Position numbers and translations under genes: made by a program. From WHSO01 sp963732875 (GTDB taxonomy: Bacteria > Pseudomonadota > Alphaproteobacteria > SMXQ01), in contig CAVTBD010000004.1 of assembly GCA_963732875.1 (NCBI GenBank), positions 1-64,000 on the forward strand: a stretch of DNA of 64,000 nucleotides, read 5' to 3'. Numbering within the stretch: the stretch's first letter is position 1; every line of letters starts with the position of its first letter. The notes beneath the pieces were generated by a model that made no database searches, was not told the origin of the DNA, and saw only the letters and a program-made list of their open reading frames with translations. Below, piece after piece: positions 16,094 through 24,711 of this stretch.

Positions 16094-17506
16094 TCACACG
16101 CCGTTGGCGACGCGGGGCGCGCTGCCCTTCTGCGCTGAGGGCCCCACCACGCGGTTGCGCCCGCCGCGCTTGGCGCCATAGAGCGCCTTGTCGGCGGCAG
16201 CCAGCATCTCGTCGGGGGTGTGCTCTCCGGCCAGGCAGCAGGCGACGCCGATCGACGCGGTCACGTTCAGCGGCCCCGCGACGGCGCCCACGTCGAACGG
16301 CTCATCGGCGATGACCCGGCGCATGCGCTCGGCGACGCGCATCGCGATCTCGGGCTCGCATTCGGGCATCACGATCACGAATTCCTCGCCGCCGAGCCGC
16401 GCGGCCATGTCGAACTCGCGCAGGTTGCGCACCATGCGCCGCGACAGCTCCCGCAGCACGGCGTCGCCCACGGCGTGGCCGTGGGTGTCGTTGACGTTCT
16501 TGAAGAAGTCGATGTCGAGCATCAGCAAACTCAGCGGCTTGTGGGTCTCCCCGGCGCGCTGCAGCGCGGTCAGGAGATGGGCCGAGAGATAGCGATGATT
16601 GTGCAGGCCGGTGAGGTCGTCGGTAAGCGCCATCGACAGGCTGCGTTGGTAGTTCTCCTGCAGCCGCTCGCGGTAGCGCTTCTGGCGCAATTGCGTGCGC
16701 GTGCGCGCCTTGAGCTCGTTGGCGTCCACGGGACGCACCAGGTAGTCGTTGATACCGAGCTCGAATCCCTTGGCGAGGCCGCCGATCTCCTCAGCCTCGA
16801 TGATGAGGAGCACCGGCACGGTGCGGCTGCGCTCGTTGGCGCGGAGCTGGGAGGTGAGCCGGAGCCCATCGCTGTCGTCGAGATAGAGGCTGGTGATGAC
16901 AAGGTCGAAGGTGGTCTCTCCCACGGCGGCCATGGCCTGCTCCGCGTCCTGGACGCAGCGCACCTCGTGACCCTGGGATTCAAGCGTGGTGGTCAGCCGC
17001 TCCCCGGAGAACTCGTCGGGCTCGACCACGAGGATGCGGCTCGACGGGATCTCGCCGCTGTCGAAGCCGCCCATGCCGGCCATGATGCCGAAGCGGTCGC
17101 AGGTCTCCTCGCGCATGCGCCATTCATCCATGGCCCGCTTCATGCGCGCGAGCGAACGGATGCGGGCGAACAGGGTGATGTCGTTGACCGGCTTGGTCAG
17201 GAAGTCGTCGGCACCCGCCTCGAGCCCGGTGACGCGGTCGGCGACGTCGGACAGCGCCGTCACCATCACCACCGGGATATGGGCGGTCGCAGGATCGGCC
17301 TTGAGCCGGCGGCACACCTCGAAGCCGTCCATGGCCGGCATCATCACGTCGAGCAGGATGATATCGGGCGCTTCGCCGACGGCGAGCTTCAGCGCCTCGG
17401 CGCCGTTCATCGCGGTCACGACGGTGAAGTATTCGGCGGTGAGTTTTGCCTCGAGGACCTTGACGTTGGCCGGCAGGTCATCGACGACCAGAACGCGGGC
17501 TGTCAT
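16094..17506 (-). CDS. pleD: Response regulator diguanylate cyclase PleD
   Basis: PleD makes cyclic di-GMP in response to phosphorylation and controls the motile-to-sessile transition in Caulobacter. The 470-residue protein has a receiver domain with phospho-acceptor D53 (LLDVMMPAMDG) and K105. A second, degenerate receiver domain (about 155-275) lacks a clear acceptor aspartate, and a GGDEF domain follows with GGEEF at 372-376. The allosteric inhibition site RxxD is present as R363-EF-D366, so product feedback is expected. The gene starts four bases after the divK stop, giving the operon divK-pleD seen across the class. It converges on rpmG. Confidence 0.96.
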   Translation of the reverse strand: MTARVLVVDDLPANVKVLEAKLTAEYFTVVTAMNGAEALKLAVGEAPDIILLDVMMPAMDGFEVCRRLKADPATAHIPVVMVTALSDVADRVTGLEAGADDFLTKPVNDITLFARIRSLARMKRAMDEWRMREETCDRFGIMAGMGGFDSGEIPSSRILVVEPDEFSGERLTTTLESQGHEVRCVQDAEQAMAAVGETTFDLVITSLYLDDSDGLRLTSQLRANERSRTVPVLLIIEAEEIGGLAKGFELGINDYLVRPVDANELKARTRTQLRQKRYRERLQENYQRSLSMALTDDLTGLHNHRYLSAHLLTALQRAGETHKPLSLLMLDIDFFKNVNDTHGHAVGDAVLRELSRRMVRNLREFDMAARLGGEEFVIVMPECEPEIAMRVAERMRRVIADEPFDVGAVAGPLNVTASIGVACCLAGEHTPDEMLAAADKALYGAKRGGRNRVVGPSAQKGSAPRVANGV

Positions 17507-17510
17507 CGCG

Positions 17511-17876
17511 CTACTTCAGGACCTTCTGAATGGTTTCCATGAACGTCGTGACGGAGATCGGCTTGGCGATGTAGGCCTCGCAGCCCCCCTCGCGGATCTT
17601 CTCCTCGTCACCCTTCATCGCGAAGGCGGTCACCGCGATCACCGGGATCGACTTGAGTTCGTCGTCCTGCTTGAGCTGCTTGGTGACCTCGAGGCCGGAA
17701 ATCTCCGGCAACTGGATATCCAGCAGGATCAGATCGGGCCGGTGCTCGCGGGCAAGCCCCACCGCCTCCATGCCGTTTTTCGTCTGTATGGTCGCGAACC
17801 CGTGCGCTTCCAGAAGATCGTGGAAGAGCTTCATGTTGAGTTCGTTGTCCTCGACGATGAGTACCGTGCGTGACAT
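17511..17876 (-). CDS. divK: Cell-cycle single-domain response regulator DivK
   Basis: DivK is a stand-alone receiver that, when phosphorylated, feeds into the CckA-CtrA pathway governing asymmetric division. The start is taken at ATG 17876 (MSRTVLIVEDNELNMKLFHD), giving 121 residues and exact family length. The acceptor is D53 in LILLDIQLPEISG, the acidic pocket ED is at 9-10, T83 is in AVTAFAMKGDEE, and the lysine is in YIAKPIS. The frame is open further upstream but that part has no family similarity. The gene leads the divK-pleD operon. Confidence 0.96.
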   Translation of the reverse strand: MSRTVLIVEDNELNMKLFHDLLEAHGFATIQTKNGMEAVGLAREHRPDLILLDIQLPEISGLEVTKQLKQDDELKSIPVIAVTAFAMKGDEEKIREGGCEAYIAKPISVTTFMETIQKVLK

Positions 17877-18213
17877 CGACTGTGCTCGCCTATTCCGTTG
17901 TTCGGTCGCTCGTATGCCCTGACCATTTCCCCATAGGGCCGGGCGCGAACCACCAGAGCGCGGTCCGGGCCGAGGCGTCATCCTCGCCGGGGATCGTTAA
18001 CATTCGGTAACTCCTTGGTATTACGACTTTCACCGGATTCCGGCGGGATATTGACCGCAGATTAACCTTATCGGCCCCAAAGCGCACGCTGTTATGCCGG
18101 TTGCGGATGGCCGAGGTAAGGCTTGCCGAGACCCGGAGCACGCCGTTAAGAAAGTTCCCAACCCTTCCGGCCCGACCACCCGGTGCCGGCGTCCCTAAGC
18201 TCAAGGAACCAAG
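17877..18213. promoter_or_regulatory. Divergent control region between divK and the carbonic anhydrase gene
   Basis: This 337-base region holds no certain gene apart from the small frame at 17890-18003. It is richer in A/T than its flanks between 17997 and 18100. TTAA-N7-TAAC at 17997-18011 and TTAACCTT at 18062-18069 resemble CtrA half-sites (TTAA-N7-TTAA, TTAACCAT) with mismatches. In an alphaproteobacterium a CtrA input on divK would make sense, but the matches are imperfect. Confidence 0.3.
17890..18003 (-). CDS. Possible small leader open reading frame upstream of divK
   Basis: An ATG at 18003-18001 on the minus strand follows AAGGAG at ideal spacing (7 bases). It opens a 37-codon frame, MLTIPGEDDASARTALWWF and onwards, ending 13 bases before the divK start. 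No family is recognised. The strong ribosome binding site is the main support. It could be a leader peptide that couples translation to divK, or an accident. Confidence 0.25.
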   Translation of the reverse strand: MLTIPGEDDASARTALWWFAPGPMGKWSGHTSDRTTE

Positions 18214-18852
18214 ATGGAAGAACTGCTTGCCGGATACCGTACCTTCCGGAACGGCCGTTATGCCGAGGATGCGGCGCTGTACCGCCGGCTCGGTGAGCGC
18301 GGCCAACGCCCCCATACCATGGTCGTGGCGTGCTGTGATTCGCGCGTCGATCCCGCCACGATCTTCAACGCCGGACCCGGCCAGATGTTCGTGCTGCGCA
18401 ACGTCGCCAACCTGGTACCGCCCTGGGCACCGGAGGGGCCGGAACTGTCCACCGGCGCCGCCATCGAATTCGCCGTCCAGGTGCTGGCCGTGCGCCAGAT
18501 CATGGTGCTCGGCCACGGCGACTGCGGCGGCGTCAAGGCGGCGCTCGCCGCCAACGGCGGCGGACCACCGCCCAATCCCGATATTCCGCACACCGCCCAG
18601 TGGATCGAACCGGTGACCGCCCTGTGCCATGACCACCACGCGCGGCTGGAGGCGCTCGCCCCCGAGGAACGGGGCAAGTTCATCGAGCTTGAGACGGTGC
18701 GCTACTCGCTCGCCAACCTGATGACCATCCCCACGGTACGGACCCGCGTAGCGGCCGGCACGCTGGCGCTTCGGGGGGGCCATTTCGAGATCGCGAGCGG
18801 CCGGTTGCTGACCTACGACCCGACGACCGGCGCCTTCGCCCCACCGCCCTGA
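18214..18852 (+). CDS. Beta-class carbonic anhydrase
   Basis: The enzyme interconverts carbon dioxide and bicarbonate in the cytosol. The 212-residue protein has the zinc ligands of the beta class: C40 and D42 in ACCDSRVD with R44, and H101 and C104 in LGHGDCGG. Length and motif spacing are normal. AAGGAACC lies just upstream of the ATG. The ROK kinase gene starts seven bases after its stop, so the two are probably co-transcribed, though no metabolic link is obvious. Confidence 0.94.
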   Translation: MEELLAGYRTFRNGRYAEDAALYRRLGERGQRPHTMVVACCDSRVDPATIFNAGPGQMFVLRNVANLVPPWAPEGPELSTGAAIEFAVQVLAVRQIMVLGHGDCGGVKAALAANGGGPPPNPDIPHTAQWIEPVTALCHDHHARLEALAPEERGKFIELETVRYSLANLMTIPTVRTRVAAGTLALRGGHFEIASGRLLTYDPTTGAFAPPP

Positions 18853-18859
18853 GCCGGCC

Positions 18860-19891
18860 GTGACTACGGATATCTTCATCGGCATCGACCTCGGCGGCAC
18901 CAAGATCGAAGGGATCGCGCTGGCCGCCCGCCCCGGCGACGCGAAGCCGAATGTGGAGCTGGCGCGCCGGCGCGTGCCGACGCCGCGCGGCGACTACGAC
19001 GCCAACCTCGCGGCGATCGCCGCCCTGGTCGCCGGGATCGAGGCCGAAGCCGGTGCCCGCGGCCCGGTCGGCATCGGCATCCCGGGCTCGCTGTCGCCCG
19101 CCACCGGGCGGGTACGCAACGCCAATTCCACCTGGCTCAATGGACGCCCGTTCGCCGAGGACATCGCCCAACGGCTCGGGCGCCCGGTACGCATCGCCAA
19201 CGACGCCAACTGCTTCGCGCTGTCGGAGGCAAGCGACGGCGCCGCCGCGGGCGCAGGCGTGGTATTCGGCGTGATCCTCGGCACCGGGGTCGGCGGCGGC
19301 CTCGTAGTGAACGGACGGGTGCTCGCAGGCGTCAACGGCATCGCCGGGGAATGGGGCCATACGCCCCTGCCCGGCATGACCGCCGGGGAAGCGGCGATCC
19401 CGCCGTGCTGGTGCGGGCGCCACGGCTGCAACGAGACCTTCCTGTCGGGCCTGGCGCTCGCCGCCGATCACGAGCGCGAAACCGCGCAACGCCACACGGC
19501 CGAGGAAATCGCCACGGCGGCCCAGGGTAACGGGCCCGAGGCCGAAGCCTGCCGGGCGACGCTGGCGCGCCATGAGGCGCGTCTTGCCCGCGCGCTCGCC
19601 GTCGTGATCGACATCGTCGATCCCGAGGTGATCGTGCTGGGCGGCGGCCTGTCGCGGCTTGCCCATCTCTATCGGGGCCTGCCGGAACGGCTCGGGAAGC
19701 TGGTGTTCTCGGACGCGCTCACGACCCGGATCGTGCCGGCGAAGCACGGCGATTCCAGTGGTGTGCGCGGCGCCGCCTGGCTGTGGGGACCGGCTCTACA
19801 CTTTGAATTTAGAGCAGGGTCGGTTCAGCATTTCGGCTTTTCCAGGGCCTCGATGCGCTCGAGCCTGGCATTCACCGAGAACGAGCCGTAG
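18860..19891 (+). CDS. ROK family sugar kinase (N-acetylglucosamine kinase/fructokinase type)
   Basis: ROK kinases phosphorylate sugars such as N-acetylglucosamine or fructose. The protein starts at GTG 18860 and has 343 codons. It shows the phosphate loop DLGGTKIEG near residue 10, the sugar-binding NDANCFALSEA, ILGTGVGGGLVVNG, EWGHTPLPG, and the zinc motif CWCGRHGCNE. The normal family end is near GAAWLWG. The last 30 or so residues read through a palindromic repeat half-element (19794-19828) and into the antisense end of eipB, so this tail is probably not native. Exact sugar specificity is not decidable. Confidence 0.9.
   Translation: MTTDIFIGIDLGGTKIEGIALAARPGDAKPNVELARRRVPTPRGDYDANLAAIAALVAGIEAEAGARGPVGIGIPGSLSPATGRVRNANSTWLNGRPFAEDIAQRLGRPVRIANDANCFALSEASDGAAAGAGVVFGVILGTGVGGGLVVNGRVLAGVNGIAGEWGHTPLPGMTAGEAAIPPCWCGRHGCNETFLSGLALAADHERETAQRHTAEEIATAAQGNGPEAEACRATLARHEARLARALAVVIDIVDPEVIVLGGGLSRLAHLYRGLPERLGKLVFSDALTTRIVPAKHGDSSGVRGAAWLWGPALHFEFRAGSVQHFGFSRASMRSSLAFTENEP
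19794..19828. repeat. Half-copy of the AGAGC palindromic repeat inside the end of the ROK gene
   Basis: CTCTA (19794-19798) pairs with TAGAG (19810-19814), and GCAGGGTCGGTTCAG follows. The same words occur in inverted orientation at 50537-50600 (GTAGAG...CTCTA and GCAGGGTCGGTTCAG), so both are copies of one repeat family. Confidence 0.6.
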
Positions 19892-20649
19892 TCGATCACG
19901 TAATCGTCGGAAACGCCGTTGTCATAGGCGCGGAAGCCGAGTTCGTAATCGGGCTCCGCCTTGGAATCCTTGAGCGGAAAGAACGCGAGCCGCATCCGCC
20001 ACGACGGCCGGCTGGTGAGCGGCTCCTTGGACGATCCCTTGGTCGGGACAATCCGCGCACCGACCACGGCGTTGACCGCGAGCGGCCCGTCGAGGCTGGC
20101 GCCGTCGAACACCACCCGGTAGACCACCCGTTCGCCACGGCGCGCGGCGGCGATCAGCGCCTCCATGTGGGCGGTCGGGAACAGCGTGCCCTTGGGCAGG
20201 TCGAAGCGGGTACCCGCGGGCTGGGTGAAATCGGCAGTGCCCGCCCCGCCCGGGGTGCTCAGCCGGGCGTTGCCCTGGAGATCGTCGGTCACCTGGCCAC
20301 CGCGGGTGTCGCGGTTGGTGAAGCGGTAGACCAGCCCGTCGAGGGATTCGAAGCTCGAGAAGTTTGAATCGGTCTCGGTGACGTTGCCCTCGGTGTCGGT
20401 GAGGTCGAGCTTGAGGCGCTGCTTGACGGTCCAGCCGGAACACGACTTGACCCACTCCATGATCATCGCGCCCCTGGCCGCGGTGACGTTGCCGCCCTGG
20501 CGCGTGTGGCCAAGGTCGAGCACGTAGATCGCCCGGTGCGGCGAAATCACGACCGGGCGGCCCTTGCCCTGCCCGAGCACGACCCCGGTCCCGCCCAAGA
20601 GCACGGCCGCGGCCATCGCTGCAGCCGCCACACCCGCAAATACCCGCAC
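19825..20649 (-). CDS. eipB: Cell envelope integrity protein EipB (DUF1849)
   Basis: EipB is a periplasmic protein shown in Brucella to protect envelope integrity. This 274-residue protein has a signal sequence (about 1-26, ending VVLGQ) followed by SPHRAIYVLDLG, the hallmark start of DUF1849. The cysteines are C70 in KSCSGW and C274, the last residue. Brucella EipB has a disulphide between equivalent positions (C69 and C278), so the link is probably kept. Its 3' end overlaps that of the convergent ROK gene by 67 bases. Upstream lies a region with twin palindromes shared with a divergent diguanylate cyclase gene. Confidence 0.92.
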   Translation of the reverse strand: MRVFAGVAAAAMAAAVLLGGTGVVLGQGKGRPVVISPHRAIYVLDLGHTRQGGNVTAARGAMIMEWVKSCSGWTVKQRLKLDLTDTEGNVTETDSNFSSFESLDGLVYRFTNRDTRGGQVTDDLQGNARLSTPGGAGTADFTQPAGTRFDLPKGTLFPTAHMEALIAAARRGERVVYRVVFDGASLDGPLAVNAVVGARIVPTKGSSKEPLTSRPSWRMRLAFFPLKDSKAEPDYELGFRAYDNGVSDDYVIDYGSFSVNARLERIEALEKPKC

Positions 20650-20746
20650 GCCTCGTTCCTCCCGCGCTTGATCGTGGCCCTGAAATTATCATGCCGTTCC
20701 CCCGGCCACCACAGGTAGCGGCCGCCGTGCAGATACCGCAGCGGCG

Positions 20747-20761
20747 CGGCAGAACCTGCCG
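20747..20761. promoter_or_regulatory. Palindrome CGGCA-N5-TGCCG, first of two
   Basis: CGGCAGAACCTGCCG is a perfect dyad. With the second copy at 20800-20814 it shares GCGCGGCAGAA at its left side. The centres are 53 bases apart, close to five helical turns. The pair lies between divergent eipB and the diguanylate cyclase gene and looks like operators for one regulator. Confidence 0.4.
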
Positions 20762-20799
20762 GGTATCCCGTGCCGGTACCGTCGCAAGACCTTGCTGCG

Positions 20800-20814
20800 C
20801 GGCAGAAATTGCCG
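20800..20814. promoter_or_regulatory. Palindrome CGGCA-N5-TGCCG, second of two
   Basis: CGGCAGAAATTGCCG repeats the dyad of 20747-20761 with only the two bases after GAA changed. The rest of the 299-base gap 20650-20948 holds no gene; an AT-rich patch follows at about 20825-20855 (CATAATACATTGAATTTAAA) where a promoter for the plus-strand gene is likely. Confidence 0.4.
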
Positions 20815-20948
20815 CCAGGATCTCTCATAATACATTGAATTTAAATGATTAATCCTGATGGCATGGGGATTGCTTTTACGCCGTCGGGAACAGGTGTGTC
20901 GCGGACGCTGGGGATCGGACGCGGCGCGCAACGGAGGATCATGCCACG

Positions 20949-21716
20949 ATGGAACGTAAAACCAGGGATACCGGGGCCAAGGATATCAAGAGCGGCCGTC
21001 CGGCCCGGCGCAAGCCCGCCGACGCGCGCCTGATCGAGGACATCGACAGCGCCGCCGGCCAGCTCCGCTCCACAATCGCCGGGCCTCATGATGCCACCGC
21101 CACCGAGCGCCGCACCAAGCCGGTGCGCCTCGCGCTGGTGGAACAGGCGCTCGGCGCCGCCGAGGAGGTCGAGAGCTTCCTCGCCGAGCAGACCGCGCGC
21201 ATCGCCTATCTCGAGAACCTGACGCTCACCGACGAGCTTACCGGACTGCGCAACCGGCGCGGTTTCAACGAGCAACTGCGCCGCACGCTGGCCTCGGCTA
21301 ACCGCTACGGCGACGAGGGCGTGCTGGTGTTCTGCGATCTCGACAACTTCAAGGTCGTGAACGACAGCTTCGGCCACCACGTCGGCGATTTCGTGCTGAA
21401 GAAACTTGCCCGCGTGATCGAGGCCGAGGTCCGCGAGACGGACATGGTGGCGCGCCTCGGCGGCGACGAGTTCGCGGTGCTGATGGTGCAGACCAACTGG
21501 CGCGACGGCTTCAAGCGCGCCCAGATGCTGTGCCGCGCCGTCAACCGCACCATCGTCACCCACAACGGTCACGAGATCCACGTGGCGGCAAGCTTCGGCG
21601 TGGAGCCGTTCGGCCCCAACGACGAAGAAATCAACCTCGTCGCCCGGGCCGACATGGCCATGTACATCAACAAGCGCAAGAAGGCGTCGATCTCGCTCAA
21701 CACCGCCGCCGAATAG
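20949..21716 (+). CDS. Soluble GGDEF diguanylate cyclase
   Basis: The 255-residue protein makes cyclic di-GMP. An N-terminal part of about 65 residues, basic and low in structure, precedes a short helix (about 60-90, AEEVESFLAEQTARIAYLEN), probably a dimerising coiled coil. The GGDEF domain carries LTDELTGLRNRRGF, CDLDNFKVVND and the active site GGDEF at 171-175. The inhibitory site RxxD is intact (R162-ET-D165). No sensor or membrane segment is seen, so the input is unknown. GGAGG precedes the ATG at 20949. The convergent neighbour is a SPOR lipoprotein. Confidence 0.93.
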   Translation: MERKTRDTGAKDIKSGRPARRKPADARLIEDIDSAAGQLRSTIAGPHDATATERRTKPVRLALVEQALGAAEEVESFLAEQTARIAYLENLTLTDELTGLRNRRGFNEQLRRTLASANRYGDEGVLVFCDLDNFKVVNDSFGHHVGDFVLKKLARVIEAEVRETDMVARLGGDEFAVLMVQTNWRDGFKRAQMLCRAVNRTIVTHNGHEIHVAASFGVEPFGPNDEEINLVARADMAMYINKRKKASISLNTAAE

Positions 21717-21731
21717 CGGCGTCCGGGCGCG

Positions 21732-22685
21732 TCAGCGGGTGGCGATGCAGCCCGGCCTGACCGTGTCCCCGTCACAGGCCGGCGCCGGCCAGGCGCTGCC
21801 GTAGCCGGCACCGGCATAGCGGCGGCGCGCCGCCAGCGTGCCGTGGCGGTCAAACGGTCCCGCCACCACCCGGTAGAACGTCCGACCCGACAGCTTCACC
21901 TCGACCACGCGGGCGCCGTCGGCGTCGGCGACGCCGCGCGCGGTACGCTCGGCATAGGCCTTGTGCGCGAAGCTGCCGAGCACGATGAAGTAGCGCGGCA
22001 CGGCCGGCGATGCCGTCTCGGTCTCGGTCGCAGGCGTGGGCACAGCTATGGGTGTCTCCACGGCGGTAGCGTTGGGCACCGCCGCATCGGGAATCGGCGG
22101 CAGCGCGGGATGCGCGGCACCGTCATCGGGCGCTGCGGTGGGCGCGGCAGTCGGCGTGTTCTCGACATGGCTCTCGGCCGGCGGCGCGTCGCCGTCGTGG
22201 TAGGGCACGAAGAACATGTCGGCCCCGAGCCCCGGACCACGAGGTGCACCATGGCCGGCCACCGCCTGCTCTACCGGCGCCGAAGCCTGCTGCACGGGCA
22301 TGGTGTCGCCGTCGCCGGCCTCGGCCGCGTCGTCGCCGATCACCGGGGTGTCGGCAAGGCTCGCGGTCTGGACCGGCTTGTGTTGATCGTCCTGGCATAC
22401 CGCGACGCCGCTGATGACGCGGTGGAGCGCGCAGTCCTCGTCGAGGGCGGTCGACAGGAGATGGTCGGTGGTGCTCTTGCCGGTGGTGAGGTAGCTCACC
22501 CCGTCCATCGCCTGGGAGGCGATCACCACCGCCGGCGGCGCGCATCCCATCAGCAGCCCGGCCATCAGCAGCCCGGCGAGGGCGAGGCCCGCGAGCGGGC
22601 GGGCGGAACGGGTCCGGATCGGCCCGGTGACGGACCTCCCGGTCGAAAGCGGCTCCCGGGGAGCCTGGAACCGATACTGCCGCAT
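21732..22685 (-). CDS. SPOR-domain lipoprotein
   Basis: The 317-residue protein has an N-terminal signal with a lipobox, LLMGC, near residue 48, preceded by a 25-residue basic extension. A long low-complexity linker rich in alanine, proline, aspartate and threonine (about 120-225) spans towards the cell wall. A C-terminal SPOR domain (about 230-300, YFIVLGSFAHKAYAERTA ... FYRVVAGPF) follows. SPOR domains bind denuded peptidoglycan at division sites, so a role at the septum is likely. Upstream, 22686-22890 is AT-rich (ATTATTAAAATTACTGG) and probably holds the promoter; nothing else is seen there. Confidence 0.88.
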   Translation of the reverse strand: MRQYRFQAPREPLSTGRSVTGPIRTRSARPLAGLALAGLLMAGLLMGCAPPAVVIASQAMDGVSYLTTGKSTTDHLLSTALDEDCALHRVISGVAVCQDDQHKPVQTASLADTPVIGDDAAEAGDGDTMPVQQASAPVEQAVAGHGAPRGPGLGADMFFVPYHDGDAPPAESHVENTPTAAPTAAPDDGAAHPALPPIPDAAVPNATAVETPIAVPTPATETETASPAVPRYFIVLGSFAHKAYAERTARGVADADGARVVEVKLSGRTFYRVVAGPFDRHGTLAARRRYAGAGYGSAWPAPACDGDTVRPGCIATR

Positions 22686-22890
22686 GGGGGCCTCCGAACG
22701 GCAATTATTAAAATTACTGGTTAATACTGTCCTCTAAGTCCATGTATCGCAATGGTTTTTGCGTTGCAATCTTTTTAAATTTTAGGCGCAACCGGGGTGT
22801 CGCGGATTTCCGCGCACTGCAATCAGGTATGTGGTGGGCAGGTACGTGGTGGGTATGTAAAAAGCGGATGGACGGACGACGCGGCGGTGC

Positions 22891-24711
22891 TCACGCGGCG
22901 CCGTCGCCCTCGTCGCCCTGGGGCTTCTTGGCGGCCTTGGGCGGCAGCACCACGCGCAGGTGCAGTTCGCGCAGGCGTGCCGGGTCGACCTCGGCGGGCG
23001 CTCCCATCATCAGGTCCTGGGCGACCTGGTTCATGGGGAAGGTGATGACCTCTCGGATGTTGGGCTCGTCGGCCAGCAGCATGACCATGCGGTCGATGCC
23101 GGGCGCCGAGCCGCCGTGCGGGGGTGCCCCGAAACGCAGCGCCGACAGCATGCCGCCGAAGCGGCTTTCCAGGACGTCTTTCGAATAGCCGGCGATGGCA
23201 AACGCCTTCTCCATGATCTCCGGCTTGTGGTTCCGGATCGCACCGGAGGACAGCTCGACGCCATTGCAGACGATGTCGTACTGCCACGCCTTGATCTCGA
23301 GCGGGTCCTTGGTGGTGAGTGCCTCGAGCCCGCCCTGAGGCATGGAGAACGGGTTGTGGCTGAATATGATCTGGCCGCTATCCTCGTCCTTCTCGAACAT
23401 CGGGAAGTCGACAATCCAGCAGAAATCGAAGCGGCCCTTGGCGATCAGGCGGAGCTCCTCGCCGAGGCGGGTGCGCGCCGCGCCCGCCAGCGCCGCCGCC
23501 TTAGGCGCGTCGCCGGCCGCGAAGAACACCGCGTCGCCGTCACCAACCCCGGCGCTCTCGCGCAGGGCCGCCAGGCGCTCGGGCGTGAGGTGGCGGGCGA
23601 TCGGCCCCTTGGCCTCGCCGCCCTCGAATACGATGTAGCCGAGCCCGCCCGCGCCCATGTCGGAGCGCGCCCAGTCGTTCATCTTGTCGAAGAAGCTCCT
23701 CGGCTGGCTCGCGGCGCCCGGCGCCGGGATGGCGCGCACCACGGCGCCCTTGTCCACCAGCTTGGCGAACAGAGAGAAGTCGGAGCCGCGGAATGCCTCC
23801 CCCGCCTCGGAAATCACGATCGGATTGCGCAGGTCGGGCTTGTCGGTGCCGTACTTGAGCAGGGCGTCGTCGTAGGCGATGCGCGGGAACGCCGGCTTGG
23901 TGACCGCGCGACCATCGCCGAATTCCTCGAACACCCCCGCCAACACCGGCTCCAGGGCCGCGAAAACGTCGTCCTGGGTGACGAACGACATCTCCACGTC
24001 GAGCTGGTAGAACTCGCCCGGCGAGCGGTCGGCGCGCGCATCCTCGTCACGGAAGCAGGGCGCGATCTGGAAGTAGCGGTCGAAGCCCGCCACCATCAGG
24101 AGCTGCTTGAACTGCTGGGGCGCCTGGGGCAGCGCGTAGAAATGGCCGGGATGGGTGCGCGACGGCACCAGATAGTCGCGCGCACCCTCGGGCGAGCTCG
24201 CGGTCAGGATCGGCGTCTGGAACTCGCGGAACCCGGCCTCGGTCATGCGCCGGCGGATCGAAGCGATGACCTCGCAGCGCAGCACGATGTTGCGCTGCAT
24301 CTTCTCGCGCCGGAGATCGAGGAAGCGGTAGCGCAGCCGCGTCTCCTCGCCGTAGTCGGTGTCGGAATTGACCTGGAGCGGCAGCGGGTCGGCGGTGGAC
24401 AGGAGCTCGACCGTTTCCACCGCGACCTCGATATGCCCGGTCGGCAGCTTGGGATTGATGGTCTCCTCGCTGCGCGCCACCACCTTGCCGACGACCGAGA
24501 TCACGTATTCGAGGCGGGTATCGTCGAGCGCCTTGAAGGCGGCATCGGAGGTATCCACCACGCACTGGGTGATGCCGTAGTGGTCGCGCAGGTCCACGAA
24601 CAGCAGGCTGCCGTGGTCGCGCTTGCGATGGACCCACCCGGCGAGGCGCACGGTCGCGCCGATCTGTTCGGGGCGGAGCTGGCCGCAGGTATGGGTCCGG
24701 TAAGGATGCAT
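22891..24711 (-). CDS. aspS: Aspartyl-tRNA synthetase
   Basis: AspRS charges tRNA-Asp; without a separate AsnRS in view, it may be the non-discriminating form. The start is ATG 24711 (MHPYRTHTCGQLRPEQIGAT), giving 606 residues. An N-terminal OB fold (to about 110) is followed by the class II core with FLDLRREKMQRN, motif 2 FRDEDARADRSPGEFYQLD, a bacterial GAD insertion (about 290-420), and motif 3 GGSAPGIDRMVMLLA. The C-terminus is lysine- and glycine-rich. It is divergent from rnd. Confidence 0.97.
   Translation of the reverse strand: MHPYRTHTCGQLRPEQIGATVRLAGWVHRKRDHGSLLFVDLRDHYGITQCVVDTSDAAFKALDDTRLEYVISVVGKVVARSEETINPKLPTGHIEVAVETVELLSTADPLPLQVNSDTDYGEETRLRYRFLDLRREKMQRNIVLRCEVIASIRRRMTEAGFREFQTPILTASSPEGARDYLVPSRTHPGHFYALPQAPQQFKQLLMVAGFDRYFQIAPCFRDEDARADRSPGEFYQLDVEMSFVTQDDVFAALEPVLAGVFEEFGDGRAVTKPAFPRIAYDDALLKYGTDKPDLRNPIVISEAGEAFRGSDFSLFAKLVDKGAVVRAIPAPGAASQPRSFFDKMNDWARSDMGAGGLGYIVFEGGEAKGPIARHLTPERLAALRESAGVGDGDAVFFAAGDAPKAAALAGAARTRLGEELRLIAKGRFDFCWIVDFPMFEKDEDSGQIIFSHNPFSMPQGGLEALTTKDPLEIKAWQYDIVCNGVELSSGAIRNHKPEIMEKAFAIAGYSKDVLESRFGGMLSALRFGAPPHGGSAPGIDRMVMLLADEPNIREVITFPMNQVAQDLMMGAPAEVDPARLRELHLRVVLPPKAAKKPQGDEGDGAA

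Noticed and set aside
18860..19890. ROK protein as a transcriptional repressor
   Set aside because: There is no N-terminal helix-turn-helix; the protein starts at the phosphate-binding loop and keeps the kinase motifs.
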